Origin: Vigna angularis
Lineage: Eukaryota; Streptophyta; Magnoliopsida; Fabales; Fabaceae
DNA: 64,000 nt
Direction: 5' to 3'
Assembly: GCF_016808095.1 (NCBI RefSeq)
Contig: NC_068971.1
Coordinates: 12,660,501-12,724,500 of the forward strand
Shown here: piece by piece, positions 33,418 to 44,279 of the stretch
Numbering within the stretch: the first letter of the stretch is position 1
How the letters are laid out: each line of letters begins with the position of its first letter
Made by a program: the position numbers and the translations under genes
The notes under the pieces: model-generated
Databases searched by the model: none
Told to the model about the DNA's origin: nothing
Seen by the model: the letters and a program-made list of their open reading frames with translations, nothing else

Positions 33418-35907
33418 AGGAAAAGGTTTTCACAAAGTTTTCAAAATATTTGACAAGTAATGAGTGAAAAGATTTTCACAAGCTTTCTTTGTTTTTGGTG
33501 AAAAATTTCTAAAGAGATTATAGAAGCAAAAGATGTTTCTAAGTAGCTCCCAGGAAGAAGAGGTGAGTCACAAATGGACAAGCTTAGAAACCAAGTTCTT
33601 CCTTAGCCAGAGTTTCCTTAGAATGTTCTTTTACTTTACTTTCTAAGTAGAAATTCTTCAAATTCTTTTTAAATGTTATGAACCTACAAACCAAAGAAAG
33701 GTTTACTATATGCTAGGCTATCCTAAATACCATGGAGACCTAAAAACAAAAGGATTACTCAAGACATTTAAGGAAAGCAATAAAGATGCAAGAATGTAAA
33801 TGCTAGACGGCCCTAAGTGAAAGTGCAAGTGACACTTGGAGCCCCTTGACACACTTCCACACTAAGAAAACGAAATTGGACTATTACAATGTTCAATTGT
33901 GAACTTGGAATTGCTTCAAGAGCATTTTTCCAAGTCACTTGGCTCAAAAACAGCAAAGAAAAAAAATACAATTTCTAACAGCAAATTCCGTGATATTTGA
34001 TGTAAATAAACTTGAAATGAGGCCTAGAAGTAATGTGAGCTTTGTCTTCTTGCTGCTGCAGAAAGCCACTCAAAATGAAGGTGTGAGTTGCTTTTTTTCC
34101 AGGGTTGAAATGCTGCTGTAACAGAATTTTCCAGCTGCTGGACAGTGGTGTTTGGGCTGCAGTTGAGTCTTCCTTCTTGCTCCACTTTCAATGCTCAAAC
34201 CACTTCCTAGGAGGCTACCAAAGTAGGAGAAGGATTCTGGTGCTGGATGCCCCAAACAGCTTGCACATACACTCCAAAACTCAGCAAAATCACACCAAAC
34301 AGATTAAAAATTTGCACCAAATTTCTGCACACTGCACCAGTATAGGCTGCTGTATTGAACACTTTAGATGCCAAAAAATAGACACAAACAATTGGAACAG
34401 TATACAAATGAAAGTAGGTACACAAGAGGAACTTATCAAAGGCACTAGAATGGATGAAGAAAGCAAGAAAAAACACAAGCACAGTTTAAAAATTATTCCA
34501 AATGCAAACTGTTTAATAATTTTCAGAAGTGTTTGATAAAATGCCCCAATGAATTTCAGATTTTGTGTTTTTGATTTTTCAGGGCCTGTAATCTGGATTG
34601 GTTGGTTCTAACAGCTTTTTAACACTTGATACTTCTTCTTTTGATCATGTATTTCATTTTTAATCATGGAACCAGCTTTTTCACAATCCAGCAATGAATT
34701 TTACACTAAAATTACCAAAACAGTGGCTGGAAAAAAAACAGAAACTGCACCAGAAAAAATGAACTAAAATGGTGGTTTTGGAACCCAAAATGAGTAGCAG
34801 TGTTTCAGCAGCTTGGATGAATGTTCAAACAACTTTTATTCATGATATTAAACATGTTTAAACTCTTAAACAGCTGAAATAATGCTTACTACTCAAATTC
34901 ACTGGTCCACTTCCAATTTTAACTCAAAATTGATGGTTTAAGTGTCCAATCTGCATATAACTTCAATTTTGACCAAATGAACAGTATTAGAAACTTTTAA
35001 TCATCCATTTAGACTTGTTCAAACTGTCCAAACACACAGAAATAGCAGGATTCGAAAATCACCCTTGCTATGGCCAAATTATGCAGCAAAAACCATCAAG
35101 GAACCAACCAAATTTAGCTTTTCATGTAATCAAAAACAGGACAGCAAAGGCAATGACTCTAAGAAGTGTAAAAACACAGATCTAAGCTAGATTTAATGTG
35201 CTTAGCATGACCAAACTCAGATTATACAATTCAAGGAAACTTAGCACGGTGAAAAGCTTGGATTAAAACAGTAACAGTGATTTGAAACCAGATTTCAAGC
35301 AACTCAACCACTCATTTTTCAATTCTGTGATTATTAGGAGTTGCTATCACCTCAAACACATGTAAAAACAGTAAACAAACTTGTACAAAGCTTGAAAATA
35401 AAGAAATCTGGATTGCATCAGCTGATATCAAATTAATCCAGAAATGATGTTTTATGCAGATTTTTCTACTGGAATCAATATTTGCAATGCTAATTGGCTC
35501 AAATGATCAAAGCTGGACATGTTGCCATTGCTTTATATGATCAACATAGAGCTAGCAATTGCTCAGGACACACTTAAAACGAAAATGAAAGCTAGAACAG
35601 AATCAAATACTTGATGACAGAGTTGAAAAAAACTGCACAACAGGACATGACCATAACATTACTGGAAAATGAAAAATAAAGGTAGAAATGACTCAAACAA
35701 ATAAAATTCACCGTTTAAAATGAAAGATGGACATAAGGCACTGTAAGAACACAGAATTAAAGGCTGGAACAGAATTACAGAAGCAGAATTAAAACTGAAA
35801 CAGAAATAGAAAACAGAAACAGAAAACAGAAACAGAGATGGAATTCAGCAGAATTAAATTGCAGAATGAGAAGAAATGCTTAGCTCCTTGGTGCGTGGAG
35901 AACCTAA
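33418..35907 (-). other. Long 5' leader of the CRM-like element
   Basis: About 2.5 kb between primer-binding site and gag without a convincing gene. Frames such as 34105-34536 show no domain I recognise. It is rich in CAGAAAC/CAGCAAA words and has a low-complexity run of GAAACAGAAA units near 35780-35840 next to the primer site. Confidence 0.55.
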
Positions 35908-35922
35908 GCTCTGGATACCACT

Positions 35923-36644
35923 TGATTGAAGCTTATCCATGCTTGAATGACCTGGCCTTGCAGATGCAGCGGATGAAAAATAGTATTGGTGCAGTGGATG
36001 AAATACATCAGAGTGGATGCAATAGCAATTGGGTTAGATTTTGGTGTATTTGAGTGGAATAAGTATGTGTGGGAACCTCACAACTCAGAAGGCCTTCCTA
36101 CAATGGAAGGAAGCTAGAGGAAAGGAAAGAAAAAGTAGAGAGAATTAAATGACTCAAGAGCAATAGGCTGGCAGTGAATTTCAGCAGCAATTTACTAAGC
36201 TCAAAAGTAACCCAATACAAAGAAAAGGCCCTCTTATTTATAGGTGAAGAGGAACCTAAATTCTGTTTGTAATTCCCTCCTAAAATTCAAATTATTCAGA
36301 TTTTGATCAAGAAAAATCCATGCCTCATTCCAGCTCATCCAGCAAGGTGTGTGCTTCCTTCCAAATCAGCCAACATTCACGTGGAAAATGCTGGTGCATG
36401 CCGTAAGCACCTCCTTTGCTTTTTGGCTCCTTTGCTTGGTTCTTTCTTGGATGGCTCAATCATATTCTCCAAGATTTATTAATTCCTACAAAACAAAATA
36501 TAAGTGCTTTAATTAAGAGAAGAAGGATTTTTATAAGTAACCTTCCATAGAAGTAAAATGTTAGATGATCCTTCTTCTTCTTGAATCTTCCTAGCCATTG
36601 CTCTAGTAAGAGGTCCAATGTGATTTCTTGATGGTTTTCCATCA
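35923..36644 (-). repeat. 5' LTR of the CRM-like element
   Basis: TGATTGAAGC to TTTTCCATCA, followed by TSD CTCGT. A TATA box (TATAAATAAG, minus) lies at about 36234-36243. It carries a non-functional copy of the end of the pol frame. Confidence 0.93.
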
Positions 36645-37106
36645 CTCGTGATGCCACTCATTCACGCACCTCGTTGTCGCCACTGTTCATGACCCCTTAC
36701 CACTATTGTTCGCTTCGTGCTTTTGCCGTACTTTTGTTCGCATTCTCTTCGTCGTCGCTCGCACACTGTTGTTGGTCACCAGTAGTTCGCTTGTATCTGC
36801 CGACACATTGTTCATGTCCTCATGTCCTCGTGTTCACATTGGTTTTGCTTCAAAGGTTAACCTTACTTTAAAGGCAGTTTGAAGCATTTGAAGAAATGGT
36901 GTTTTCTCTATTTTTAATATATATTTTTTCTGTATTTAACGTCGTGTAACACTAAATCGTTGTTTTCTTAATCTTTTAACAACGTTCATTTAAATCATCA
37001 TCGTTTGGTCCAAACTTTTAAGGATGACTATATCTACGACGGTTCAAAAACTATCGTTGGAGTGTCGTTTTAATCGTCGTTGAAAGCCTGTTCTATTTTA
37101 GTGTAA

Positions 37107-38084
37107 AATATGTTTAACTAATATCCTCAACCAAGAAGAATGTGAATTGATTCTTTTTCAAAATTGGTTTGTTTTAATGTTTCAAAACAATTTTGAAAAC
37201 ATTCTTTAATGAATTAACAAGATTAATATGAGATGCATTACTAAGATCCAAAACAATCACAAAGAAAGACAATAAAGATATTTGTAATAAGAAAAAGAAC
37301 AAGACACAAGGATTTTTATACTGATTCGATTCTAATGAATCTACATCTAATATTTCTAGCAACCTTAGCTAGAAATTCCATTATAGATCTAAAGTTTCAT
37401 ACTACAAGTGCAGTTACATAATCCTAAAACCAAGATTTAAGCAAAACCTTGAAGAAACCCTTAAAAAAACAAAAAGATTAGGTGATGCTTCTCACAATCA
37501 CCACAACCTTCTACAAAATGGTGAATTACAGAACAAAGATATAAGAAAGATATCACCTGTATGAAGATATTACAATTGAAACCTATATAGCCAAGAGAAA
37601 ACTCATTCAATATTTTAATCTTCTTGAATAAAAACATTTTTTGCAAAGATGAAATGCTCAAAACTATCACACACATGTTCTGCTGATTTTAGGATTTCAA
37701 GGTATTGAAATGAAATGAAAGAAGATGCAATTTTTAAAGAAAAACTAAGTAACCATCAAGATTAATCGATTATATTAGTAACTTAATCAATTAATATGTC
37801 TCATCCACATTTTTTTAAAACTTATTAAATTAATCGATCATGTAAATGACTTAATCAATTAAAATTGTTAGGTTTTATATTTATTTTTTGAATTTGATTA
37901 TGAGTATGTCTAGATTTAGACTAATAAATTATTATCGGATTAAGATTGATTAAGAGAGTTTTGCTTAACATACATATATACTAAAATACACACTAAAACT
38001 AATGTTGATGTATCTAAACAAACACCTATCATAATACTTGAACATTATAAAAAAAAAAACTAATTACATAATCACACAAAACAT
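37107..38084 (-). repeat. Right (5') LTR of the old Copia element
   Basis: Continues the LTR that begins at 27791 and was split by the CACTA element. It aligns with 10541-11591. Two ATCGAT-type palindromes lie at about 37763 and 37836, matching those of the left LTR. The right edge is uncertain. Confidence 0.65.
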
Positions 38085-39110
38085 TGAGTAAATAAAATCA
38101 TTTAATTAAGAAAAGAGAGTATTTTCTCTGGTTGAAGTTATGGAATTCAAAATCCAACTATACAAATAAAAAAAAATACTTGAAAATTGAATTAAAGTTT
38201 TAAAATGATTAAAAAATCTTTTTATTTCATTTTCACTTTTGATTTTAAATTTAAATTTAAATTAAAAATCAAACTAAAAAAAAATATTTGTAATATTATA
38301 TATTTATAGTTAATTAACAAACATATATGATCAAGTCACTTAAAATGTTTTTTTATGATAATATATTTATATTTCTTAAAATACAATAACAAATTTATTT
38401 TAAAATTTTTAATCGTAAGATTGTATTTAAGGTATTTATAAGTATACTATGAAGTTGAAATTATAAATACTATATATTAATTGTAAAATAAATTTATATT
38501 TCACTATTTAACATTTTTTATTATAAAATTTTTAATAAACTTTTTATTAAAAACTATTCTATATTTTGTTTTCTAAAAAGGTTCAAGCAATTTGTAATAA
38601 CAAAAGTTGAAAAAATCTACACATAATTAACTAATTCAATTCTTTAGTAAAAATGAATTCAACTATACAAATGAATTATGAACATTTTTAAAAAAGAATA
38701 AATAAAATTATCACCATCTTCAGTTATTTTTTCCAATACAATAATAATATCTCTCTTCTCTTTTTCTTCATCTGACCAAACATACAGTGTATAGTTGGGT
38801 TGGATGATTGATCCACTTGCGTGCCGCAGCTGACACCGTCGTATTGTGAAAAAAACAGTTATTGCAACCTACTTTAGCTTGGGAACAGTAAGGTGTGACA
38901 CGTGTAGCATAACTGCACCTCTTCACATTAAATAGCCATGCAAGCAGTCAGACACACAGTACAAATAATTGAATCTATCGTTCAAACATCATGCCACGTA
39001 TCCAACGACAGTATCATGAAATGAATCACCGAAGCACATGGTCATTGAAATGAGCTCACCAACCAAAATCATCTCATTTCAATTCTCATAATGTACCATC
39101 TTCATCTTCT
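38085..39110. promoter_or_regulatory. Upstream region of the lipid transfer protein gene
   Basis: AT-rich up to about 38750, then less so. A G-box/ABRE-like core ACACGTGT is at 38898-38905 and a second ACGT element (GCCACGTATC) near 38993. Such elements are common in stress- and ABA-responsive promoters; responsiveness here is inference. Confidence 0.5.
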
Positions 39111-39123
39111 CCCCCACTCAAAT

Positions 39124-39136
39124 TCTATATAAACAC
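39124..39136 (+). promoter_or_regulatory. TATA box of the lipid transfer protein gene
   Basis: TCTATATAAACA lies about 100 bp upstream of the ATG, which leaves room for a leader of roughly 70 bases. Confidence 0.75.
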
Positions 39137-39232
39137 CACACCAAATCACTTCTCTTCACCACCCACAACACAAAGCAACACTTTTTCACTTATCTCCCAT
39201 TCTAGAGAAACACTGTTTCTGTTTCCGCGACC

Positions 39233-39731
39233 ATGGCCAGCGTGAAGGTTGCATGCATGGTTGTAATGTGCATGGCTGTGATGAGTGCACCTATGATGAT
39301 GGTGCAGGCCGTTACATGCGACCAAGTGACAGCGAGCCTGGCACCGTGCCTAGGTTACTTGATGAACGGTGGAGCGGCTGCACCAGGGTGCTGTAGCGGA
39401 GTAAAGAACATTCTGGGTGCTGCCGGAAGCTCCGCTGACAAACAAACCGTGTGCAAGTGTCTCAAAGATGCTGCTGGTAAGTATAACATCAATGACCAGT
39501 ATGCTCAGGCACTCCCTGGCGTCTGCAAGGTCAATGTCCCTTACAAGATCAGCCGCTCCACCAACTGTGCAGAGTAAGTTTAATTCACTCACAGTTTCTC
39601 AAATTTTGACTGTTCTACTCTCTTTTTCTCAAATGATTTTGTTCTTGGATAAGTAATCTGTTTTGTTAAGCCTGAACATATATTTAACCATGTGTTTGTT
39701 TCTGTAATATTGCTGCAGCATCAAGTTCTGA
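39233..39731 (+). CDS. Type 1 non-specific lipid transfer protein
   Basis: The clearest host gene. Two exons, 39233-39573 and 39719-39731, join across a 145 bp GT-AG intron (39574-39718). Exon 2 adds only 13 bases and ends the protein in -DIKF, as in many legume LTP1 proteins. Unspliced reading would stop one codon later at 39575. The product is 117 residues: a signal peptide of about 26 (ending MMMVQA) and a 91-residue mature protein. The eight Cys follow C-x9-C-x13-CC-x19-CxC-x21-C-x13-C, the LTP1 pattern, giving four disulfides around a lipid-binding tunnel. It is secreted and acts in cuticle lipid transport and defence in known relatives. The ATG sits in GCGACCATGG, a good plant start context. 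An AATAATAAAG polyadenylation signal is near 39790. Confidence 0.97.
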
Positions 39732-40435
39732 AAAAGCAAGTAGCTTTCCTAATTTCTGCGAAGGCAGCATTGTAGCAGATACTATCAGAATAATAAAGAG
39801 AAAGCGAGTGTGACTGTAGGGCTCCACCTATGCGAGCCTCTTAGTTTCTCGGCTTCTGTTATTATATAGTCTTTGTTGTTGGGTGCGATTTAATGTATCT
39901 TACTTGATTGTTGCATGTAACAATCACGCATGTGATATGGTAATTTCATCCTACTATTAATATTGTTGCGTACCGTGTTAATTTTCAAACAAACAAAAAT
40001 ATAGCTCGACACCTAAAAACACTTAACTTTCAAATTTCACTTTAATAATATTATAACGTGTATTGATGTTATGGTACTTATGCGTATAAAAATAAGCTAT
40101 TCTCAAGGCTAACAAGAATACAAAGTAATGATCAGTTTTCTAACAGGACCAACTATCGAAGAAAACTTCAAAAAAAAAAAAAACAAGCTACACATGGTTT
40201 AGAAGCTCAAACAATCTAGTTATACATTTTATTTATTGAAAAAGAAATCATAAATTTCCACATGATTCATAGGAGACTACGCACGCATCAACATGTTAAA
40301 GAAGCCGTGTGCATCTTAGTTGGGCTCTTCCTCCGTTGGTAGTTGTCTCAAAATTAGGTTGTTTAACATGCGAGCCAATTTATGATCCTAAAACATCCAT
40401 TATCAATTGTTGGTAATTGTCAAACACGTCTTTTC
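39732..40435 (+). other. 3' flank of the lipid transfer protein gene
   Basis: The 3' UTR runs to about 39960 by position of AATAAA-like signals and T-rich elements. Beyond it is AT-rich spacer up to the next retrotransposon. No further gene is seen. Confidence 0.5.
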
Positions 40436-40440
40436 AGTTG

Positions 40441-40898
40441 TGTTTCGGCAGGATTTAGAACCCTAAACCAAAACATTCAAAGTTGTCTGCTCCGATGTCC
40501 AGTTGTGCTGTCTTCTCTCTTCTCCTTGTCCAAGCCGCGGGGGAGGGTGCCTGCAAAAGACACTCCGACGCTCAAGTTAGTGACCTCGCGTAGTAATCTT
40601 GTAATCAAGATTAGTTATCAAAGCTCTAAGTTCAGTTCAAGTTACCTGTCTCCTTTGCCAGACAAATATTTATAAATTATAATGAGCTTACCGTTAGGTC
40701 TGACTCATTAACCACCAATGAATGACAATATTAATTGTCAATAAATGACAATTATTTTCATTAACTCCCCGACAGTTATTACTATTGATTACCTTAACGG
40801 CTCTCTTTACCGATCGGTTCATTGACCTGAGAGGTATCATCGGCCGGCCGACTCTTCTGCACCTTTACCGTTCGGTCGGCTATGAGCCCATAGTAACA
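40441..40898 (-). repeat. 3' LTR of the LARD-like element
   Basis: TGTTTCGGCAGG to CCATAGTAACA in plus orientation, preceded by AGTTG. A purine-rich GGCTTGGGAGGCTTA-like tract (minus) borders it at about 40899-40913. Confidence 0.9.
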
Positions 40899-41002
40899 TA
40901 AGCCTCCCAAGCCCTAGCAAAATTTTTGATATTGCGTTGGGTTTATAAAGTTATATCGATTGGTAGAGGATTTTACCTGAGTTTCAATTCATACTAGCAT
41001 GC

Positions 41003-42495
41003 GTTCTTTATCGTCCGAGCGGGTTTTGCGCTAAGAGTTCCTTTGAAGTGTTGCCAGACCAAGGCGAGAGTTCACGAAAGAGCTTGCTTTGCCGCTTGAT
41101 TTAGGCTTAGGAGTTCACTAAGAGCGTGCCCTGAGACCAAGGTGAGAGTTCACAAAAGAAATCTGCCTCACCCGCTCGGTTTAGGTCTTAGGAGCTCTCT
41201 AGAAGCGTGCCCTAAGACCAAGGTGAGAGTTCACAAAAGAAATCTGCCTCACCCGCTCGGTTTATGTCTTAGGAGCTCTCTAGAAGCGTGCCCTAAGACC
41301 AAGGTGAGAGTTCACGAAAGAAATCTGCCTCACCCGCTCGGTTTGGGTCTTAGGAGCTCTCTAGAAGCGTGCCCTAAGACCAAGGTGAGAGTTCACGAAA
41401 GAAATCTGCCTCACCCGCTCGATTTAGGTCTTAGGATCTCTCTAGAAGCGTGCTCTAAGACCAAGGTGAGAGTTCACGAAAGAAATCTGCCTCACCCGCT
41501 CGGTTTAGGTCTTAGGAGCTCTCTAGAAGCGTGCCCTAAGACCAAGGTGAGAGTTCACGAAAGAAATCTGTCTCACCCGCTTGGTTTAGTTCTTAGGAGC
41601 TCTCTAGAAGCGTGCCCTAAGACCAATGTGAGAGTTCACGAAAAAAATCTGCCTCAGCCGCTCGGTTTAGGTCTTAGGAGCTCTCTAGAAGCGTGCCCTA
41701 AGACCAAGGTGAGAGTTCACGAAAGAAATCTGCCTCACCCGCTTGGTTTAGGCTTAGGAGTTCTTTATCGTCCGAGCGGGTTTTGCGCTAAGAGTTCCTT
41801 TGAAGTGTTGCCAGACCAAGGCGAGAGTTCACGAAAGAGCTTGCTTTGCCGCTTGATTTAGGCTTAGGAGTTCACTAAGAGCGTGCCCTGAGACCAAGGT
41901 GAGAGTTCACAAAAGAAATCTGCCTCACCCGCTCGGTTTAGGTCTTAGGAGCTCTCTAGAAGCGTGCCCTAAGACCAAGGTGAGAGTTCACAAAAGAAAT
42001 CTGCCTCACCCGCTCGGTTTATGTCTTAGGAGCTCTCTAGAAGCGTGCCCTAAGACCAAGGTGAGAGTTCACGAAAGAAATCTGCCTCACCCGCTCGGTT
42101 TGGGTCTTAGGAGCTCTCTAGAAGCGTGCCCTAAGACCAAGGTGAGAGTTCACGAAAGAAATCTGCCTCACCCGCTCGATTTAGGTCTTAGGATCTCTCT
42201 AGAAGCGTGCTCTAAGACCAAGGTGAGAGTTCACGAAAGAAATCTGCCTCACCCGCTCGGTTTAGGTCTTAGGAGCTCTCTAGAAGCGTGCCCTAAGACC
42301 AAGGTGAGAGTTCACGAAAGAAATCTGTCTCACCCGCTTGGTTTAGTTCTTAGGAGCTCTCTAGAAGCGTGCCCTAAGACCAATGTGAGAGTTCACGAAA
42401 AAAATCTGCCTCAGCCGCTCGGTTTAGGTCTTAGGAGCTCTCTAGAAGCGTGCCCTAAGACCAAGGTGAGAGCTCACGAAGAGTCTGCCTCACCG
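41003..42495 (-). repeat. 81 bp minisatellite in 757 bp higher-order units
   Basis: Basic unit 81 bp (27 codons), with words GGTGAGAGTTCAC, CTCACCCGCTCGGTTTAGG and GGAGCTCTCTAGAAGCGTG. About eight units plus a diverged spacer (GTTCTTTATCGTCCGAGCGG...) form a block starting at 41003. The block repeats at 41760, offset 757, nearly base for base, including unit-specific variants. Because 81 is divisible by three, long open frames arise on the plus strand (41142-41861 and 41899-42501). They are repeat artefacts, antisense to the element, and are not called genes. The array lies in the element's 3' region. Confidence 0.9.
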
Positions 42496-42501
42496 AGTTG
42501 A

Positions 42502-43270
42502 AAAATATTCCCTGCCGATCGGTTGCTCAAAGTTGGCCAAGTAGTTTGTATACAAAGTCCTGTTATCTGCACCGAAGGAAAATAACACTCAAATTTTGAA
42601 CAGTGAGAAAAATATAGCTAATAAAATTAGGCTATCTTTTGAGTTGAGGCCAGACGAACGAGCGAGTGAGACCGTTCAGTCTTGATGTGACTGCTTTAGA
42701 GTCTTGTGACCGAAGTTGGTGAGCGTTGGTGGTGAGACTCTGTCATCGCCGATCGGTGCCAATAAACGAGCCTGATTCGGGTTACTAAGCGACAACTCTT
42801 TACTCATGTCAAGGTAACCTCGCGTTCGGATTATTGAGCAAGCGTACGGTCCTATCACCTGCACTTCCAATATGTACAAAAGAATAAATGTTGACGATGA
42901 TTATATGAACCATCACCGCTCGGGAGGTGTTAACTAAGAGTTGAGGTGTCCAACTGAAAATTCCACAAGTAATGAAACTCGAGAAACTCTTAAAATCGAG
43001 TAGCCGTTTGAAAATATCATAAAAATTAAATCATGTTGGTTTGAAAATCATTGATGTTGAAACTGGTCATACGGTGGTCATCATCGAGGAGACAGAACTG
43101 CTCGGAATAGTGAGTGGTGCATCGCCCTTTAGGGTTTGAACGAAGGCCAATGGCCTTGTTGCTGCTACCGGGTTGGACTTAGCCCATTGATCTTGCCCTG
43201 CAACCTAGTAAGATGTTTCAGTTAAAAACAATTTTAGGCGGGAAGAAACAACAATGTATTGGTCTCTTGG
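42502..43270 (-). other. Internal region of the LARD-like element, no gene
   Basis: Between the minisatellite and the coding-like block. Contains GATCGGT-type words and a segment (near 42728-42765) similar to one near 45072-45110 (GGTGGTGAGACTCT...). No open frame of note. Confidence 0.45.
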
Positions 43271-43278
43271 GCTCGTGA

Positions 43279-43470
43279 TCAGCGGTGACAAAGACACTGA
43301 AACACTGGCTGTGTTGAACGGGCGTCGTGGCTGTCGTGGCTGCGGTGCCGCCACATATTGACGGCGCGCTTCCGGGAGTCGTCGGGCACCATGGGGAGGT
43401 TGTCGGAGAACATACAAGTCTCCATAACAGAGGAGTTATCGTCTGTCCATCCATCGCCGAACGGAACTAT
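43279..43470 (-). pseudogene. Captured gene fragment, second part, unrecognised
   Basis: A minus-strand frame open for 63 codons, ending with TGA at 43279. The reading has mixed composition typical of protein (for example VMETCMFSDNLPMVPDDSRK) and the DNA is GC-richer than its surroundings. I do not recognise the family. Upstream, a Glu-rich reading (CEELEEVDSSV) runs towards it in another frame, so a frameshift or an intron boundary may separate them near 43460-43475. Confidence 0.4.
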
Positions 43471-43799
43471 CTACTTCCTCCAACTCTTCACACGACTTTC
43501 ATCAACAGACCAAGCTCCGAATCAGAATCTGCATCTACAGTGTTAAGCTTTTCGGTTCTCGATACCACCAGCTTCAACTCCATCATGTTGGGAAGATAAT
43601 TCCCCTTTTGTTTCGGCTCCGACGAAGACGCGAAAGAAGAATTACTGTCGTCGCGTTCTGAGTGTTGAACGCTGTAAATCGAAATACAATCCAGGGAGGA
43701 AGATATCTCGCAGGGAAGAGAAAAGAGAGGATAAACCTATCCTCAAATCTTCAACCCACTTTTGCGATACTAGGCATAGCAAATTTTGAAACTTGCGTG

Positions 43800-44279
43800 T
43801 TAACATCCCGTGCAGCCACCGGAGAAGTCGTCGGACCCGAAGATAGGAATTCGAGCGACGGTGAGGAAGGCGGGATAGTCTGGAGGGAAAATCAGATTCT
43901 TCAGAGTTATGAATGGCTTGTCGGCGTAGTCCAGCACTCCATACACTTTATCCATGATGGTGACACGAAACGAAACGTTGCTTTCCTTTGCCTTGTTCCC
44001 GACCAGACTTTCTGGAACCTCTGCTTCCTCCTTCCATTCAGCGAATCACAGTCCGTCATCAAGGGAAAGCAAATGCAACCTGTCAACAGTATTCTGTATC
44101 GATTTTGAATTTTGGTATGGACAGGTTGGCACGGTGGAAGCTGATTTGATGTACAACACTTTCCTTGAGGTTCCATGTCTCAGACCCTCACGTGAACGGA
44201 TTAGCCGCTTTGATAATACTGGTTCACCGAGCGCGGATTGCGTCGGAGCCGCTCGGTCCCTGGTGAACGCCTGGGGTGT
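43800..44279 (-). pseudogene. Captured gene fragment, first part, unrecognised
   Basis: One minus-strand frame is open for 77 codons (44279-44049), meets TGA at 44046-44048, then stays open for 81 codons to TAA at 43800. The second half includes VTIMDKVYGVLDYADKPF and IFPPDYPAFLTVARIPIFG, which look like genuine folded-protein sequence. No known retroelement domain is seen. It is best read as a host gene piece carried by a non-autonomous LTR element and broken by one stop. An unfamiliar ORF of the element family itself is the alternative. Confidence 0.45.

Larger units (their letters stand above)
28251..36644 (-). mobile_element. Nearly complete CRM-like Ty3/gypsy element
   Basis: LTRs at 28251-28971 and 35923-36644 (721/722 bp) differ at about 10 positions plus one indel by eye. 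The TSD is CTCGT (28246-28250, 36645-36649). The primer-binding site TGGTATCCAGAGC (minus, 35908-35920) resembles an initiator-Met tRNA site. A polypurine tract (AAGAGGGAGGGTC, minus) borders the 3' LTR at 28972-28984. Gag, protease, reverse transcriptase, RNase H and integrase are all readable in order. The integrase C-terminus (RKERFP...KSKLSPRGDGPFKVL...NDNAYILDLP) lacks a chromodomain and runs into the 3' LTR. Both traits fit the CRM (centromeric) clade; that assignment is from memory of family sequences. Confidence 0.9.
27797..37103. mobile_element. Non-autonomous CACTA element carrying a gypsy insertion
   Basis: Left end CACTAGCGCAAAATTGG, right end CTATTTTAGTG (CACTAAAATAG in reverse), flanked by the 3 bp duplication TAA (27794-27796 and 37104-37106). 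It lies six bases inside the right LTR of the old Copia element. Subterminal regions hold GTTAAAA words on the left (27915-28030) and TTTTAAC / CGTCGTT words on the right (36940-37085) in mirrored orientation. Excluding the nested retrotransposon the element is only about 0.9 kb and has no transposase, so it is non-autonomous. The terminal repeats share little beyond CACTA. Confidence 0.75.
10541..38084 (-). mobile_element. Old SIRE-like Copia element hosting the nest
   Basis: Two diverged long repeats, about 10541-11591 and 37107-38084 (plus 27791-27796), align over about 1 kb and are read as the LTRs of a minus-strand element. Its gag is split: the 5' part lies at 26737-27739 and the 3' part, with a degraded zinc knuckle, at about 12850-13062. 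A degenerate primer-binding site (TGGGCACCAGAG on the minus strand) abuts the right LTR at about 27775-27790. A purine tract borders the left LTR near 11592-11606. Gag words match those of the young Copia element at 18143-22744, so both belong to one lineage. No reverse transcriptase or integrase remains. LTR ends are approximate and no TSD was confirmed. Confidence 0.7.

Noticed and set aside
34105..34536. 143-residue frame in the CRM-like leader
   Set aside because: On the opposite strand to the element, no recognised domain, overlapped by competing frames.
35838..36053. Frame shared with 28181-28381
   Set aside because: Comes from the duplicated LTR sequence, antisense to the element.
41142..41861. 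239-residue repetitive protein (and 41899-42501)
   Set aside because: Generated by an 81 bp minisatellite with a period divisible by three, antisense to its host element; no start context or other gene signals.
41003..42495. CRISPR-like array
   Set aside because: Units are contiguous without unique spacers and lie in a plant retrotransposon.
43907..44176. 89-residue minus-strand frame
   Set aside because: Shadow of the better frame 44279-43800, which has more protein-like composition and continues through one stop.
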